NCBI RefSeq assembly: GCF_000003815.2
Contig: NC_049981.1
Span: 7,006,805-7,070,804, forward strand
Direction: 5' to 3'
Length of the DNA stretch: 64,000 nucleotides
From: Branchiostoma floridae
Lineage: Eukaryota; Chordata; Leptocardii; Amphioxiformes; Branchiostomatidae
Numbering within the stretch: the first letter of the stretch is position 1; each line of letters opens with the position of its first letter. The notes below the pieces were generated by a model, which was not told the DNA's origin, searched no databases, and saw only the letters and a list, made by a program, of their open reading frames with translations. The translations under genes were made by a program, and so were the position numbers. This document shows, one piece after another, positions 36,548 to 47,726 of this stretch.

Positions 36548-37500
36548 ATTCATAGTGCGTAGAGGTGCTCGGTCAGCTATCGGCTCTGTGTGTTTGTTGT
36601 TTACAGTATCTCTGTATGGACCCCTAAACACCGATTTGTTGATGGTGACGTGAACCAAGTGTTTACATTCAAATAGCCCGTGGAGCTGCTCGATCAGCTA
36701 TCGGCTCTGTGTGTTTGTTGTTTACAGTATCTCTGTATGGAGCCCTAAACACCGATTTGTTGATGGTGACGTGAACCAAGTGTTTACATTCATATAGCCC
36801 GTGGAGCTGCTCGATCAGCTATCGGCTTCGCGTGTTTGTTGTTTACAGTATCTCTATATGGAGCCCTAAACACCGATTTGTTGATGGTGACGTGAACCAA
36901 GTGTTTACATTCATATAGCCCGTGGATCCGCTCGATCAGCTATCGGCTCCGTGTGTTTGTTGTTTACAGTATCCCTGTATAGAGAACTAACACCGATTTG
37001 TTGTTGGTGACGTGAACCAAGTGTTTACATTCATATAGCCCGTGGAGCTGCTCGATCAGCTATCGACTCTGTGTGTTTGTTGTTTACAGTATCCATGTAT
37101 AGAGAACTAACACCGATTTGTTGATGGTGACGTGAACCAAGTGTTTACATTCATATAGCCCGTGGAGCTGCGCGATCAGCTATCGGCTCTGTGTGTTTGT
37201 TGTTTACAGTATCTCTGTATGGAGCCCTAAACACCGATTTGTTGATGGCGAAGTGAACCAAGTGTTTACATTCATATAGCCCGTGGAGCTGCTCGATCAG
37301 CTATCAGCTCTGTGTGTTTGTTGTTTACAGTATCTCTGTATGGAGCCCTAAACACCGATTTGTTGATGGTGACGTGAACCAAGTGTTTACATTCATAGTG
37401 CGCAGAGCGCTGCTTGTTCAGCTATCGGCTCTGTGCTTGCTGTTTACAATATCTCCGTATAGAGCCCCAATACCGATTTGTTTTGGTTAACGTGAACCAA
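36548..37500 (-). repeat. ~121-bp tandem units in the right arm
   Basis: Unit landmarks GTGGAGCTGCTCGATCAGC recur near 36680, 36802, 36923, 37042, 37163 and 37284. Each contains TTGTTTACAGTATC and GTGACGTGAACCAAGTG. The reverse-complement units at ~31160-31530 form the left arm. Confidence 0.9.
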
Positions 37501-37740
37501 ATATTTACATTCATAGTTCGCATTTGTTGAAGGTGCTAGCTCAGCCCGTCCCCGTTTGTTTTTCTTCTACGAGAGAAGCTTCTCCATGGATTAAAAAAAA
37601 ATCATGAAGGTGACGAGAACTACTAAGTGTTTGCATTCGTGAGTGCGTAGAGCCCGTTTCGTGGAGCTGGAGGGCTGTACGAGCAACCTCCATGGAGGTG
37701 CTCTGTAGAGCTCCTCGATGGAGGTTGCTCGTGCAGCCCC

Positions 37741-38230
37741 TATTGGATTTGTTTGGCGCAAATATGTCGTGCCACGGATGGTACATACGCACTGTTTCTG
37801 GTGTTCGTGGAAAATATCCTGTCAAGACAACATACGGATTAAACGTTTGTAAACCTGCTCGAAAAACTAACTACACCAAAAGACGACCCCCCCCCCCCAA
37901 GTTAACATGGGGTCATGAAGGGTACTTAGGTACGTATGGCAATAGTCACGCGGCAATGACAGTGACACCCTATGAAATATTGCAGTTTTTAATTCAACAG
38001 AACATGATCTAATATGATAGTTGCATGTGCGCATAACAACAAGGACAAAGTTTTACCCCCCCAACGACCTGGAGGTCAATGGACTTGTTAGGTAGGTAGC
38101 CAGTAGGTTCACGCAAAGAAAAGGAGGTCAACGACACAGTGGTCGACCTTTGACCTTCCTGTCACGTTCAGACGCCCTTGTACTTTAGACCTAGTCTGAG
38201 CCAGGTACACTTCATATTTGTAGGTTCAAT
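37741..38230. other. Upstream region of sulfotransferase exon 1a
   Basis: 38050-38230 is duplicated at 50150-50275 (poly-C followed by AACGACCTGGAGGTCA, then GGTTCACGCAAAGAAAAGGAGG). No exon in 37741-38050. Confidence 0.5.
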
Positions 38231-38376
38231 ATGGCCAGAATGCACCATCGGCGACATTATTTTACTTCCGGGGTGCCCGTTTTCCCAGTCCTCCGGTGAG
38301 TCCGCAAGGTCTGGAGTTGGTGGAATCGTTTGAAGTCCGAGACGACGACGTTTTCGTCTCCGCCTCCCTAAGTCAG
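38231..38376 (+). pseudogene. Sulfotransferase exon 1, copy a (frameshifted)
   Basis: Homologous to the exon 1 copies at 50671 and 49772 (-). It encodes FRGAR...GLELVESFEVRDDDVFVSA, the N-terminal segment of cytosolic sulfotransferases before the PAPS-binding loop, and ends at a good donor (CAG|GTAAGT). Two lesions are visible. About four bases are missing just after the ATG, so the ATG is out of frame. One T is missing in the segment that reads FPKSG in copy c, which shifts the loop. These enzymes transfer sulfate from PAPS to small molecules in the cytosol. Confidence 0.8.
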
Positions 38377-38966
38377 GTAAGTAAAGGTTGGGGGGGGGGG
38401 GGGGGGGGGGAATTCAAAGTACAAAATCTATGTAGGCTCTCATGACAATTTCTGCACGCCGTTGATAATTGTAATACGCTATTTTGATTTTCCAGAGTAC
38501 ATGCAAGTGCCCAAATATTTTCTCCCCAGTTATGCCCTAAGGGTAAGGCTAAATTTTAAAAGTTCCACTGGGAACTAAGTTTACGGAAAAACTTGAAAAG
38601 GCTTTTACTAAATACGTTATAAAACACCCATATAGTTGCCCCCTCTTGGGGAATTCATCAAACCATGTCCACCATTGCCTTCAATGAGTTTTCAAACATT
38701 TATTAATAATTAACTTCCAATAGATGAGCACATCAACAAGAAATATAGAAAGATTACAATGGAACCTGTTTTCTTCCTCATCTGTAGGTATGGTCATTTG
38801 TATAGTCTGATCATATGAATATCAGTGATCTGAATATCAGTGATCTGAAAAACAACTGATGACGCCTGATAGCCAGCACTAATTACGTCTGACCCGTACA
38901 TAATCTCTTGCTAACTTCTGCTTGGAAATGTACTGGTTTCCCGTCCTAGGAACGACATGGACACAA

Positions 38967-40425
38967 GGTCTCAGAACACAGTTTTTCGGGTATGGGGATT
39001 TACATGGTTAAGGACCCCAAAGTGAGGTGGTTCGACGACTCAAAACCTATAGTAGGGTGCAGATACAATTCACAAGAATTTAGTATGTTGAAGTTGAGGG
39101 TAAAAGCTACAAAATATCTGAAGATGAGCATAGATTTGCCGGCTCGTTTTTCTATAACAGACACTTTGATTTGACCCCCAGCGGAGGTCATGGAACTGCA
39201 GGCGGCGAACAGGAAGTGCCGGTAACATATCAAGGCGCAAATTCCCGCCGGCCGAAAAAGCGACGTAATCCAACTTATACAGTATGAACGCCGATGTATT
39301 CCTCTACTATTCACCACAGATTCCACCTCGCTGTCGTGCACGGAAGAATAAATACGGCCTTTGCAAGTACCGCGATGCACTATTTTAACCCGAACTACTT
39401 TTGGGGACGGGGGTCGCGGATAATTACTGTGTTATGAGACCTTAAGCCAACTTGACCTTGGATTTCTTTACGTTCATACAATAAAACTAGTCAAGATACA
39501 AAACCGTACCGAATTTTAGAGCAGAAATCCAAATGGTTCCTGAGATATGGCCAACTTTGCACTTTGGCGCCTAGCACAGGTGTCGGCACTGTACAAGGAC
39601 TATCTGAGGGGCCGCTAATTGGTCTCATTATCTCAACAAACTTGATATTCTGGTTGACTTTTTCTGTTATAAGGAGCTTGCCAGACCACATTCTACCGTT
39701 CTGAGTGATTGGGGTTGGGGGTTTGTCTTTTTTAGGGCGGAAAAGGGGGGGGGGGGAGTCGAGCGGGCTTTAGACCGCACTAAGTCCTATACTTAAGCAT
39801 AGGGAACGGTCTAGGCGGCCGTTGCCATGGTAACGGCGGGTCAGACGGTAACGAAAATGTTACAGTTCAAGTCAGCCGAGGTCAATTACCAACATATCGG
39901 TCAAATTTAATGTGCTTGTCCGTCCCTGGGGAATTCACGCTGTGGATGAAGGTCTCAGAACACAGTTTTTCGGGTATGGGGATTTACATGGTTAAGGACC
40001 CCAAAGTGAGGTGGTTCGACGACTCAAAACCTATAGTAGGGTGCAGATACAATTCACAAGAATTTAGTATGTTGAAGTTGAGGGTACAAGCTACAAAATA
40101 TCTGAAGATGAGCATAGATTTGCCGGCTCGTTTTTCTATAACAGACACTTTGATTTGACCCCCAGCGGAGGTCATGGAACTGCAGGCGGCGAACAGGAAG
40201 TGCCGGTAACATATCAAGGCGCAAATTCCCGCCGGCCGAAAAAGCGACGTAATCCAACTTATACAGTATGAACGCCGATGTATTCCTCTACTATTCACCA
40301 CAGATTCCACCTCGCTGTCGTGCACGGAAGAATAAATACGGCCTTTGCAAGTACCGCGATGCACTATTTTAACCCGAACTACTTTTGGGGACGGGGGTCG
40401 CGGATAATTACTGTGTTATGAGACC
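38967..40425 (+). mobile_element. Composite insertion: two 475-bp direct repeats around a 509-bp core
   Basis: 38967-39441 and 39951-40425 are the same length and nearly identical. Each begins GGTCTCAGAACACAGT and ends with the near-complement ACTGTGTTATGAGACC. The whole is flanked by ACAA (38963-38966, 40426-40429). It could be a very small LTR-type element or two DNA elements mobilised together. No coding capacity is apparent. Confidence 0.8.
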
Positions 40426-40594
40426 ACAACAGATCGTATCACTCGTGACCACTGGAAGTAATATCAGCGAGGTCAGTCGAGTCCCCTTGGGAAAACGGGT
40501 TCCGTGGCTGGAGAGAGCTGGCCTTCACGCAGATGCGCCCCCTATCATCTCACAGCTGAAAGACAGCCCCTCCCCACGGCTGATGAAGACATCT

Positions 40595-42300
40595 GGGTAA
40601 GGAGCGCTCCCGGTGCCAGCCATTTGGGGAGGACAGGCCGGGGAGGGTAGGCCGGGGGAGAGGGGGCCAGACTGTACCATTGTACGTGTAGGGGGGAAAG
40701 CACAGTAGTATTGCAAGCACATCTGTGTCCTCTAAAACAAATTTCTGGCTAGCTGGCGCCCCCTTTGGAAGCTAAACTACGATATTTCTTGGATTACCAG
40801 AAATTTATGCTATGGCAAAGTCGGGACTCTAAGTTTAGCGAAAACAGCAAAATTATATAAACCTGTAACAGCGACACCTACCGAAGTGAGTGTCCTTACT
40901 TTTGCTGCCATGCAAAATCCTACACACCGGTGTAATTGAAAAGAGTTTGGTCGAATTTGTATGTTTAGTTAATTGTCGATGAAGCTTTATGAGCTAGGTC
41001 AAAACAGTGGAAAACCCGCCCTGACTTCCTCCTGAGCGCATATGTCAACTTTATGGTGCCCTGACGTCATTATCCATTGATGTCTGTTAAATTTGTCACT
41101 TTGAGTACGTAGCGTAGACACACTGGTGTAATTGAAAAGAGTTTGGTCGAGGTTGTATGTTTAGTTTATTGTCGATGAAGCTTTATGAAATAGGTCAAAA
41201 CAGTGGAAAAGCCGCCCTGACTTCCTTCTGAGCGCATATGTCAACTTTATGGTGCCCTGACGTCATTACCCATTGATGTCTGTTAAATTTGTCACTTTGA
41301 GTACGTAGCGTAGACACACCGGTGTAATGAAAAAGAGTTTGGTCGAAGTTGTATGTTTAGTTTATTGTCTATGGCTTTATGAACTAGGTCAAAACAGTGG
41401 AAAACCCGCCCTGACCTCCTTCTGAGCGCATATGTCAACTTTATGGTACCCTGACGTCATTGCGCATTGATGTTTTGTAAATTTGTCACTTTGAGTACGT
41501 AACGTAGACACCCCGGTATAAATGGAAAGAGTTTGGTCGAAGTTGTATGTTTACTTTATTGTCAATGACCCTTTCAATTAGGTCAAAACGATGGAAACCC
41601 CGCCATGACCTCATTCTGAGCGCATATATCAACTTTATGGTACCCTGACGTCATTAAGCATTGATGTATGTTAAATTTGTCACTTTGAGTACGTGGCGTA
41701 GACACACTGGTGTAATTGAAAAGAGTTCGGTCCAAGTTGTATGTTTGCTTTATTGTCAATGACCCTTTCAATTAGGTCAAAACAGTGGAAAACTCGCCAT
41801 GATTTCCTTGTCAACTTTATGGTACCCTGACGTCATTGCGCATTGATGTCTGTTAAATTTGTCACTTGGAGTACGTAGCGTCAACACACCGGTGTAAATG
41901 GAAAGAGTTTGGTCGAAGTTGTATGTTTAGTTTATTGTCGATGAAGCTTTTAGTTCGGTAAAAATGTAGGATTTTGCATGGCAGCAAAAGTAAGGACACT
42001 CACTCCGGTAGGTGTCGCTGTTACAGGTTTATATAATTTTGCTGTTTTTGCTAAACTTAGAGTCCCGACTTTGCCATAGGCATAGCATAAATTTCTCGTA
42101 ATCCAAGAAATATCGTAGTTTAGCTCCCAAAGGGGGCGCCAGCTAGCCAGAAATTTGTTTTAGAGGACACAGATGTGCTTGCAATACTACTGTGCTTTCC
42201 CCCCAACACGTACAATTGTACAGTCTGGCCCCCTCTCCCCCGGCCTACCCTCCCCGGCCTGTCCTCCCCATATGGCTGGCACCGGGAGCGCTCCTTACCC
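40595..42300 (+). mobile_element. Long-TIR foldback element in sulfotransferase exon 2
   Basis: Ends GGGTAAGGAGCGCTCCCGG and its complement; arms are ~330 bp (40595-40925 and ~41970-42300). The interior is six ~195-bp tandem units, with landmark GGTGTAATTGAAAAGAG near 40930, 41122, 41320, 41513, 41708 and 41890. The flanks share GATGAAGAC (left just before, right five bases after), an imperfect target duplication. No transposase. Confidence 0.85.
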
Positions 42301-42605
42301 CACTCGATGAAGACCCATCTGCCCTACAACATGCTGCCTAAACAAGCCCGAGAAGGGAAAGGAAAGGTAACTTGATTTATACCATTAAAATATCATCATC
42401 ATCATTATCATCATTACCTTCGACAGGAAGTCTTGTGTAGAAAACCTGAAATTGTGTTTTGTCTCAAAATGTGTAGGTCAACCGCATATCACTCGAGTAG
42501 CTGTGGATGGAATTTCATGATATTTCGTTTTTGAGTAGCGGTTGTAGAAACAAAGGTTGTATTCGAAAATGGTTCACCTGGCATTTTCCGTCGGGACTGT
42601 AGCGG

Positions 42606-42655
42606 GGTGAGTGTGTGTGTGCGCGCGCGCGCGCGTGTGTGTCTGCGTGTGCGGT
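42606..42655 (+). repeat. GT/GC microsatellite
   Basis: Alternating GT then GC then GT dinucleotides within the sulfotransferase intron. The paralogous intron at ~51680-51700 has a shorter GT run. Confidence 0.9.
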
Positions 42656-42814
42656 TGCTTTCGCAACTCGAGACGTTGCGGATGGTATTGCATGATATAT
42701 AGTTGGTAGTTATGTAGGGGTTGAAGTTACGACTTATTGATTCAAAGGCGAACACTTTTTCCATTGCACCGGCACTGATTAAAAGTATTTTCAAAATTAA
42801 TTTTCTTGCTCCAG

Positions 42815-42932
42815 ATCGTCTATTGCGCCCGGAACCCGAAAGATGTAGTTGTATCAGAACATAACATGGGGCTGATAAACGACTACCTACAGCCCCTTTC
42901 CTGGGAGGAGTCACTGCACGAATTTCTCTCAG
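42815..42932 (+). CDS. Sulfotransferase exon 3
   Basis: Acceptor CTCCAG at 42814 and donor AG|GTATAC; 118 nt, phase 0 in and phase 1 out. It encodes IVYCARNPKDVVVSEHNM, which matches the sulfotransferase 3'-phosphate-binding region (VARNxKDVAVS), followed by WEESLHEFLS. Open and well preserved. Whether it still belongs to a working gene is doubtful because exons 1 and 2 upstream are broken. Confidence 0.85.
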
Positions 42933-43945
42933 GTATACGTAGTCATTACCGTAGAAAGACTCGATATATAAGGTCTAAATGTAAGGGTACATGTAGGGAT
43001 ATAATCGTACTCCGCAACCATTTACCTCGGCCTCCACGGACACGTCGCTTAATAGGTAGGCTTGCACCTGCACATTAGTTGTGACAGGAGCCGCATGGCC
43101 CATTTCAGGTACACATTTCTAATTTCGTTCTCTTGTACTGGTGGACAGGACGGCTGCGGTAACAGGAGGATCCAGTTACTCCTGGGAGGACCTTTGATCC
43201 CTGTGATTAGTCACGCCCCCCCCCCCCCCCTTTTCTTGTCAAGTCTCGGAGAACCAAAAGTGTGAAACTTGTATCCTTGAGTGTCGTAACTACAAATTGA
43301 CAGATTGTCAACTCTAAAAGCTAGTAGTTAGGAAAAGACACGAACACGTAACGAATGACCTTGTGGTTTTGGCTCTGAGCCCACAAGTGTGTATTTGATC
43401 AGAGAGGAAATCTGCTAGCACGTACTCCCCCGTCTTCTGTCATTCCAATTATTGTACTGAATTTGAGATGATAACCGCTTCCACTTTAGAGTGTTTTGTG
43501 TCCGCTAAACGATTAATTCTTGCATCTGTATTTGTATTCCACCAAATTTGGGGGTTTTGGGGGAGTTACCCGAGCCAACGCGGGGGGCGACCGGGGAACT
43601 TTCTCTCCCGTGCGTTACTGGAGCAGTCAGTCCGTTTTGCGAAACCGATGAGGAAAGATCATGGAATAAACGTCTCTGTCTCTGCTGAAGAACTGTCGGG
43701 CCCCGAGCCTTCATTCGAGCAATCATCACAGCAGGTAGGCGGCTTCCAGGACTCTGTCCGGGAGTCGTCGTTTGGAGATCGGCAGTCAGCATACCTGTCG
43801 GCATCCTTACATAAGTACAGTATATGTGTACCTTGGTGGAGAAGATAGACCTGTGGCGTAAGTTTGAGCCCTCTAGGATTTTCCTTCAGGACTGCCCAGG
43901 CTCGTAGTGTTATTTTGATACAAGATATAATTCAGGCAGGGAAGG

Positions 43946-44510
43946 ATGGATTTTCATGTTTCTTTTTCTTTTAACTGTGACATTAATTATCCAAAACTAC
44001 ATGAAATGAACAAAAAACACCTAAGTAATGAAAATATGAGGGACAGGAATGCAAGCACAAGACTAAGAATTAGCTGCCACAAACTGCATATTGAAACCAG
44101 AAGACATATTCGAAAGTTACCCCCCCCCCCCGAACAAAGACTATCCAAATATTGTTAATTCAGGTAGAATAGAGGATGAATGTCATTTTGTAGTAGAGTG
44201 TATAGATTGTGTACCGTAGAGAGAAATAGACTGTAATCTCCTTATTTCATACACATAGGTGCTGTAGAAAAAAATCATATTCCTACGTAATGCAACTAGA
44301 CAAAGCATTGATCATAAAACATGTCTGTCCTTTTATCTCCACTATAACAGAAAAGCGAGGAGAAGTTAAATTTATCCATCGATAGGTTCATTTTGTGTCT
44401 GTTAAATGGATCTTTTCAACATGTCTTGCTGTGACCTGTACTTAGCCCGGTGTGGCAAAAATGTGCAATGAAGGCCTTCAATTAATCAATCAATAAAGAC
44501 CAGCACCAGG
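43946..44510 (+). mobile_element. Decayed non-LTR retrotransposon 3' fragment
   Basis: Contains pieces HKLHIETRRHIRK and EQRLSKYC, then, in a shifted frame, GRIEDECHFVVEC. This is the Cys/His motif typical of the C-terminal end of some LINE ORF2 proteins. Interrupted by a poly-C run at ~44120 and frameshifts. The 3' part ends with AATCAATCAATAAAG. Confidence 0.65.
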
Positions 44511-44645
44511 GACGTCGTGGCTTAATTTGCATGCACATGTCTATTCAGAAGAAAATCTTCTGATTAGGAGGAAAGTTTACTTGTGTAAGTATTTAACATA
44601 ATACGGAGTTTAAACGTATTCGAACACCTAACATTTCTGTCACAG

Positions 44646-44743
44646 CACTGCCCGCAAACTTATGGTGGAATGTAATTTCCGAGTACTGGCGTCACAAGGA
44701 CGATGCCAACCTCCTGTTCATCAAGTATGAAGATATGAAAAAG
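44646..44743 (+). CDS. Sulfotransferase exon 4
   Basis: Acceptor CACAG at 44645 and donor AAAAAG|GTACGG; phase 1 in, phase 0 out, continuing exon 3. It encodes WWNVISEYWRHKDDANLLFIKYEDMKK, matching the conserved sulfotransferase LFLxYEDMKK block. No lesions. The next one or two exons (the helix with the dimerisation KxxxTVxxxE-type region) were not found and may lie in the N gap at 45465-45564 or be lost. Confidence 0.85.
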
Positions 44744-45464
44744 GTACGGTGTTGCTTCCTTTTAATGGGTTTTTCAATGCACGGCCATTTGAACACTTTT
44801 CAGGCAACGAACTACGTCGATGAGTGGTAGAAATTATTATGCTAGGATATAGTCGCGAATAGTGGTTTTCAAGACTTAAATATTGTAAAGGGGAGGAAAA
44901 CAGTTGCTATCGAGAATTCCAAAATTTTAAAGCTTTGCAGCCTGCCAGAGGAACTGGTATAGTTGTTACTGTAGACTCATCAATGAGAAGCTGGTCATTG
45001 AATAGAAAAACGATGCAAGTCCCGTTGTTTTGTTATCGACAGGAATTTCATGAAAGAGCAAAGGGTTTTTATTCTAATTACACAAATTATTAAGTCAATT
45101 ATGAAGAAGTGATCATTTAATAGTGTATAACGCTAGATCTTTAAATGTACACATGGCATACAAGATAGTGCATTCCGTATCACCCGCGGTACAACCCCAA
45201 CCGTAGGTAGAATCGCCCGCGTCCGAAGGCCGTAGGGTGATTCAACCCACGGGACGGTAGGCCAGCGTATCTAACACCTTTAGAGCCATATCAAATGTTT
45301 TCGCGGCCTGGTTATGACATAAAACAATATATGATAGGAAGAAGCAACTTCTCACTGACAAATGTATATGCACTCATTGTACTGAACTGGACAACTCACT
45401 TCCAAAACCATCATTCAAGCATCATTGACCTGACTGAAACATCACATTCATTTTGACACAAATC

Positions 45465-45564
45465 NNNNNNNNNNNNNNNNNNNNNNNNNNNNNNNNNNNN
45501 NNNNNNNNNNNNNNNNNNNNNNNNNNNNNNNNNNNNNNNNNNNNNNNNNNNNNNNNNNNNNNNN
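45465..45564. other. Assembly gap, 100 N
   Basis: Exactly 100 N in the interval between sulfotransferase exon 4 and its last exon. Confidence 0.95.
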
Positions 45565-47282
45565 GCATATTGAATCCGAATGAGTTTAGATGAGTTAATG
45601 CTTGATTTGCTCTCATATTGGCTTCTACAGCTACAAAGAGCTAACGGTATTACTAACTAAAGGAAACATGCATACTACTAGTATATGCATTTATTGTCAT
45701 GCAGATTACACAATAAAGTATTAGTAATTAGAACATTCTGTGTGATGTACTATCATTTTCGGCGCAGTGGCATACTCTGATGTCCACAACTTTCCCCTTG
45801 TATTTCTATGTGAACATTTGCGCTGCATTTGGTGCCAACGACAATAAAAAAAGGGACCTACTTAACTCGTAATGGTAGATTAACGTGCTTACATATTCAA
45901 GTCCGTATTGTGTCCGTATGGAATTCTTAGCCTGTGCCAGGCTCCACAGGTCCCGCGAAAAACAAAACTAGTTAAATAGTAGAAATTGGACACATATAGA
46001 CAAACAACATGTCAGAGGTGTTAGCTGGCCGAGGAGTATGGTTTGCGACCACCTAACTCCTCTGGCATGTTATCTGGCTATATTTGGCAGATGTTGACTA
46101 TTTTTCCAGCGACCTGTGGAGCATGGTAGAGGCTAGTTATTCCATACGGACCTCATAAGTACTTGATTATATACGGACGTTTGAACCCACCTTAAGTAAA
46201 AGTGCCCTGAAGCGTACATCAAATGGACAATAGGTGACATAACAAATTATCTCATGGCCCCTCAGACCACGTGCCTTGAGCCATACTTGCCATGACTAGA
46301 CACGTGTCTAGTGCCATATGTCATAAAAAAAGTGGACACAACAGTTCTAATCCACTGTAGTACATAACAGAAAGGGGGCCCATGTTTGAGTTCACATTTC
46401 TCATAATCGGCAAAATCAAAATCAAATACTAACATGGATGGGAAGCATAAGAATTGATTTTTGGTCAAAAATAATTATGGGTCCGAGCGTTACTTACGTC
46501 TACGCATCTAGGTTAAAAGTGCTTCACCCCGTAGGTTAACCTACTAGTAGATTCACCAAGATTAGGATTTTACCATGGTCAATATTGACCGAAGGAGGCC
46601 ATATATATATATATATATAGATTCACCAACCACGCGTTCTGTGGGCCGTTGGGTTAGTGTAAAAATCTCAGTGGTAGGATTTTCTTTATTGTTGGCTTGC
46701 ATACAACTCTATAATGGTATTCTTTTTTTTTAATATCAGTCATTTTGTATCTAAACTATTGGTTAGATCTACGTGAAAACCTCAAACTTTGTGTATCGTT
46801 TTATGTAACGAAAGAACGCCTTAAAAAGTTAAAAAATTAAAATATTAAAGAAACTGAAACTCAGTTCTTAAGCTAGAAAGATGTTCTCATACACTGCTTT
46901 TCTGTTTCAGAAAATTTTCCTTGAAGAGACATTCGTTAAACTTTAGAGTCCGCAGCCTTGAATTTTCTTTGAACATTTTATGTAGCTTATGTTCGTGTTG
47001 CCATAAAAAGAGGCATTTTAGAAGTATTTACGTACTTTGGAACAAATACAGATAAGCAAAACAATGCAAGAATAGCAAAATATTGTAAGAAAAAACACAT
47101 ACTAACGTTACATGGTATATCGAATTGACCCCCTAAAATCTAACTGGAACTAGCTATAGGACCAAATCTTCGACGCTTGCAATTGGCCCTTTGACTGTTT
47201 TTCCCCTATTCCCCTCTCTCCATCTTATTGTTAATTTATGTAAAACAAAATTTTTTTTAACACATGATAAAATTTGACTTAC
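45565..47282. other. Non-coding interval
   Basis: No exon recognised on either strand. A short (AT)n run is at ~46600-46619. Further exons of the chitin-synthase-like gene would be expected here on the minus strand, but I did not find them. Confidence 0.4.
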
Positions 47283-47726
47283 CAGGGCGATAGCTTTAAG
47301 GTGCGGCCACGGTACGGAATCTTGAAAAGCGCCGTTCCACAAACTTCTCAACAAGGACACTCCGTACGGTATCATCAGTACGTACACCAACATCAACGCA
47401 GTGACGTTACGCTCACGTTCACGTTCAAGTTCGACGCCCGTGCCATTGCATTTGGTGACATTGTCTTCACTCGTGACATTGTCTTCACTCGTAACATTGG
47501 GACGTAGGTATCTCACCAGAGAGATCGCCGAAAGTTGAGAGAACGCGAAGCTACCGAGAACTACTAACCCGAGAAGTATGGATAGTAACAGCTTGAGAAG
47601 TTTCAGGTGAAGACCGGTTTCGCCAACCGTCTTTCCGCGACCATTTCCAGACTTGGACGGCTTCGCGTTCACGGTCAAATTTTCATCAGAAAAACTTGAA
47701 GCACCCTCTTGCTCTGACGACGCCAT
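47283..47726 (-). CDS. First exon of a multi-pass membrane protein, probably chitin synthase-like
   Basis: ATG at 47726, 148 codons, ending at a strong donor (CTG|GTAAGTC) in phase 0. Residues 1-45 are hydrophilic and Ser/Lys-rich. A first membrane helix is ~43-72. An extracytoplasmic loop with several NVT/NGT N-glycosylation sites follows, including a duplicated NVTSED. A second helix is ~108-128. The stretch MIPYGVSLLRSLWNGAFQ...PWPHLKAIAL resembles the N-terminal membrane block of animal chitin synthases (PxxxxxLRSLWxxxF...PxW), a family expanded in amphioxus. The glycosyltransferase core is not in view, so the name is tentative. Confidence 0.55.

Larger units (their letters stand above)
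30856..37740 (+). mobile_element. ~6.9-kb foldback element with long inverted arms
   Basis: Starts GGGGCTGCACGAGCAACC and ends with its complement at 37740. Both ends carry the same small hairpin (ACCTCCATGG...CCATGGAGGT). Inside, the left arm (to ~31530) and right arm (36548-37740) are inverted copies made of ~121-bp tandem units, about three on the left and seven to eight on the right. No transposase ORF was found in the interior and no target duplication was evident. This may be a non-autonomous Mutator/foldback-type element or a nest of elements. Confidence 0.65.
38950..42369 (+). pseudogene. Sulfotransferase exon 2, copy a, split by two insertions
   Basis: The exon pieces are 38950-38966, 40430-40594 and ~42306-42369 (donor AAAG|GTAACT). 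Read together and compared with the intact copy at 51245-51470, they cover GTTWTQQIVSLV (the end of the PAPS loop) through WLERAGLHADAPP, SPRLMKT and HLPYNMLPKQAREGK. The first break holds a 1.46-kb composite with ACAA target duplication; the second holds a 1.7-kb long-TIR element. Unless both insertions are removed by splicing, for which I see no proper sites, this exon cannot work. Confidence 0.85.

Noticed and set aside
39000-40364. Identical 126-codon minus-strand ORFs
   Set aside because: They lie in the two 475-bp transposon repeats and show no protein features.
43468-43848. 126-codon plus-strand ORF between sulfotransferase exons 3 and 4
   Set aside because: No similarity recognised, low-complexity start, and not in a position expected for a sulfotransferase exon.
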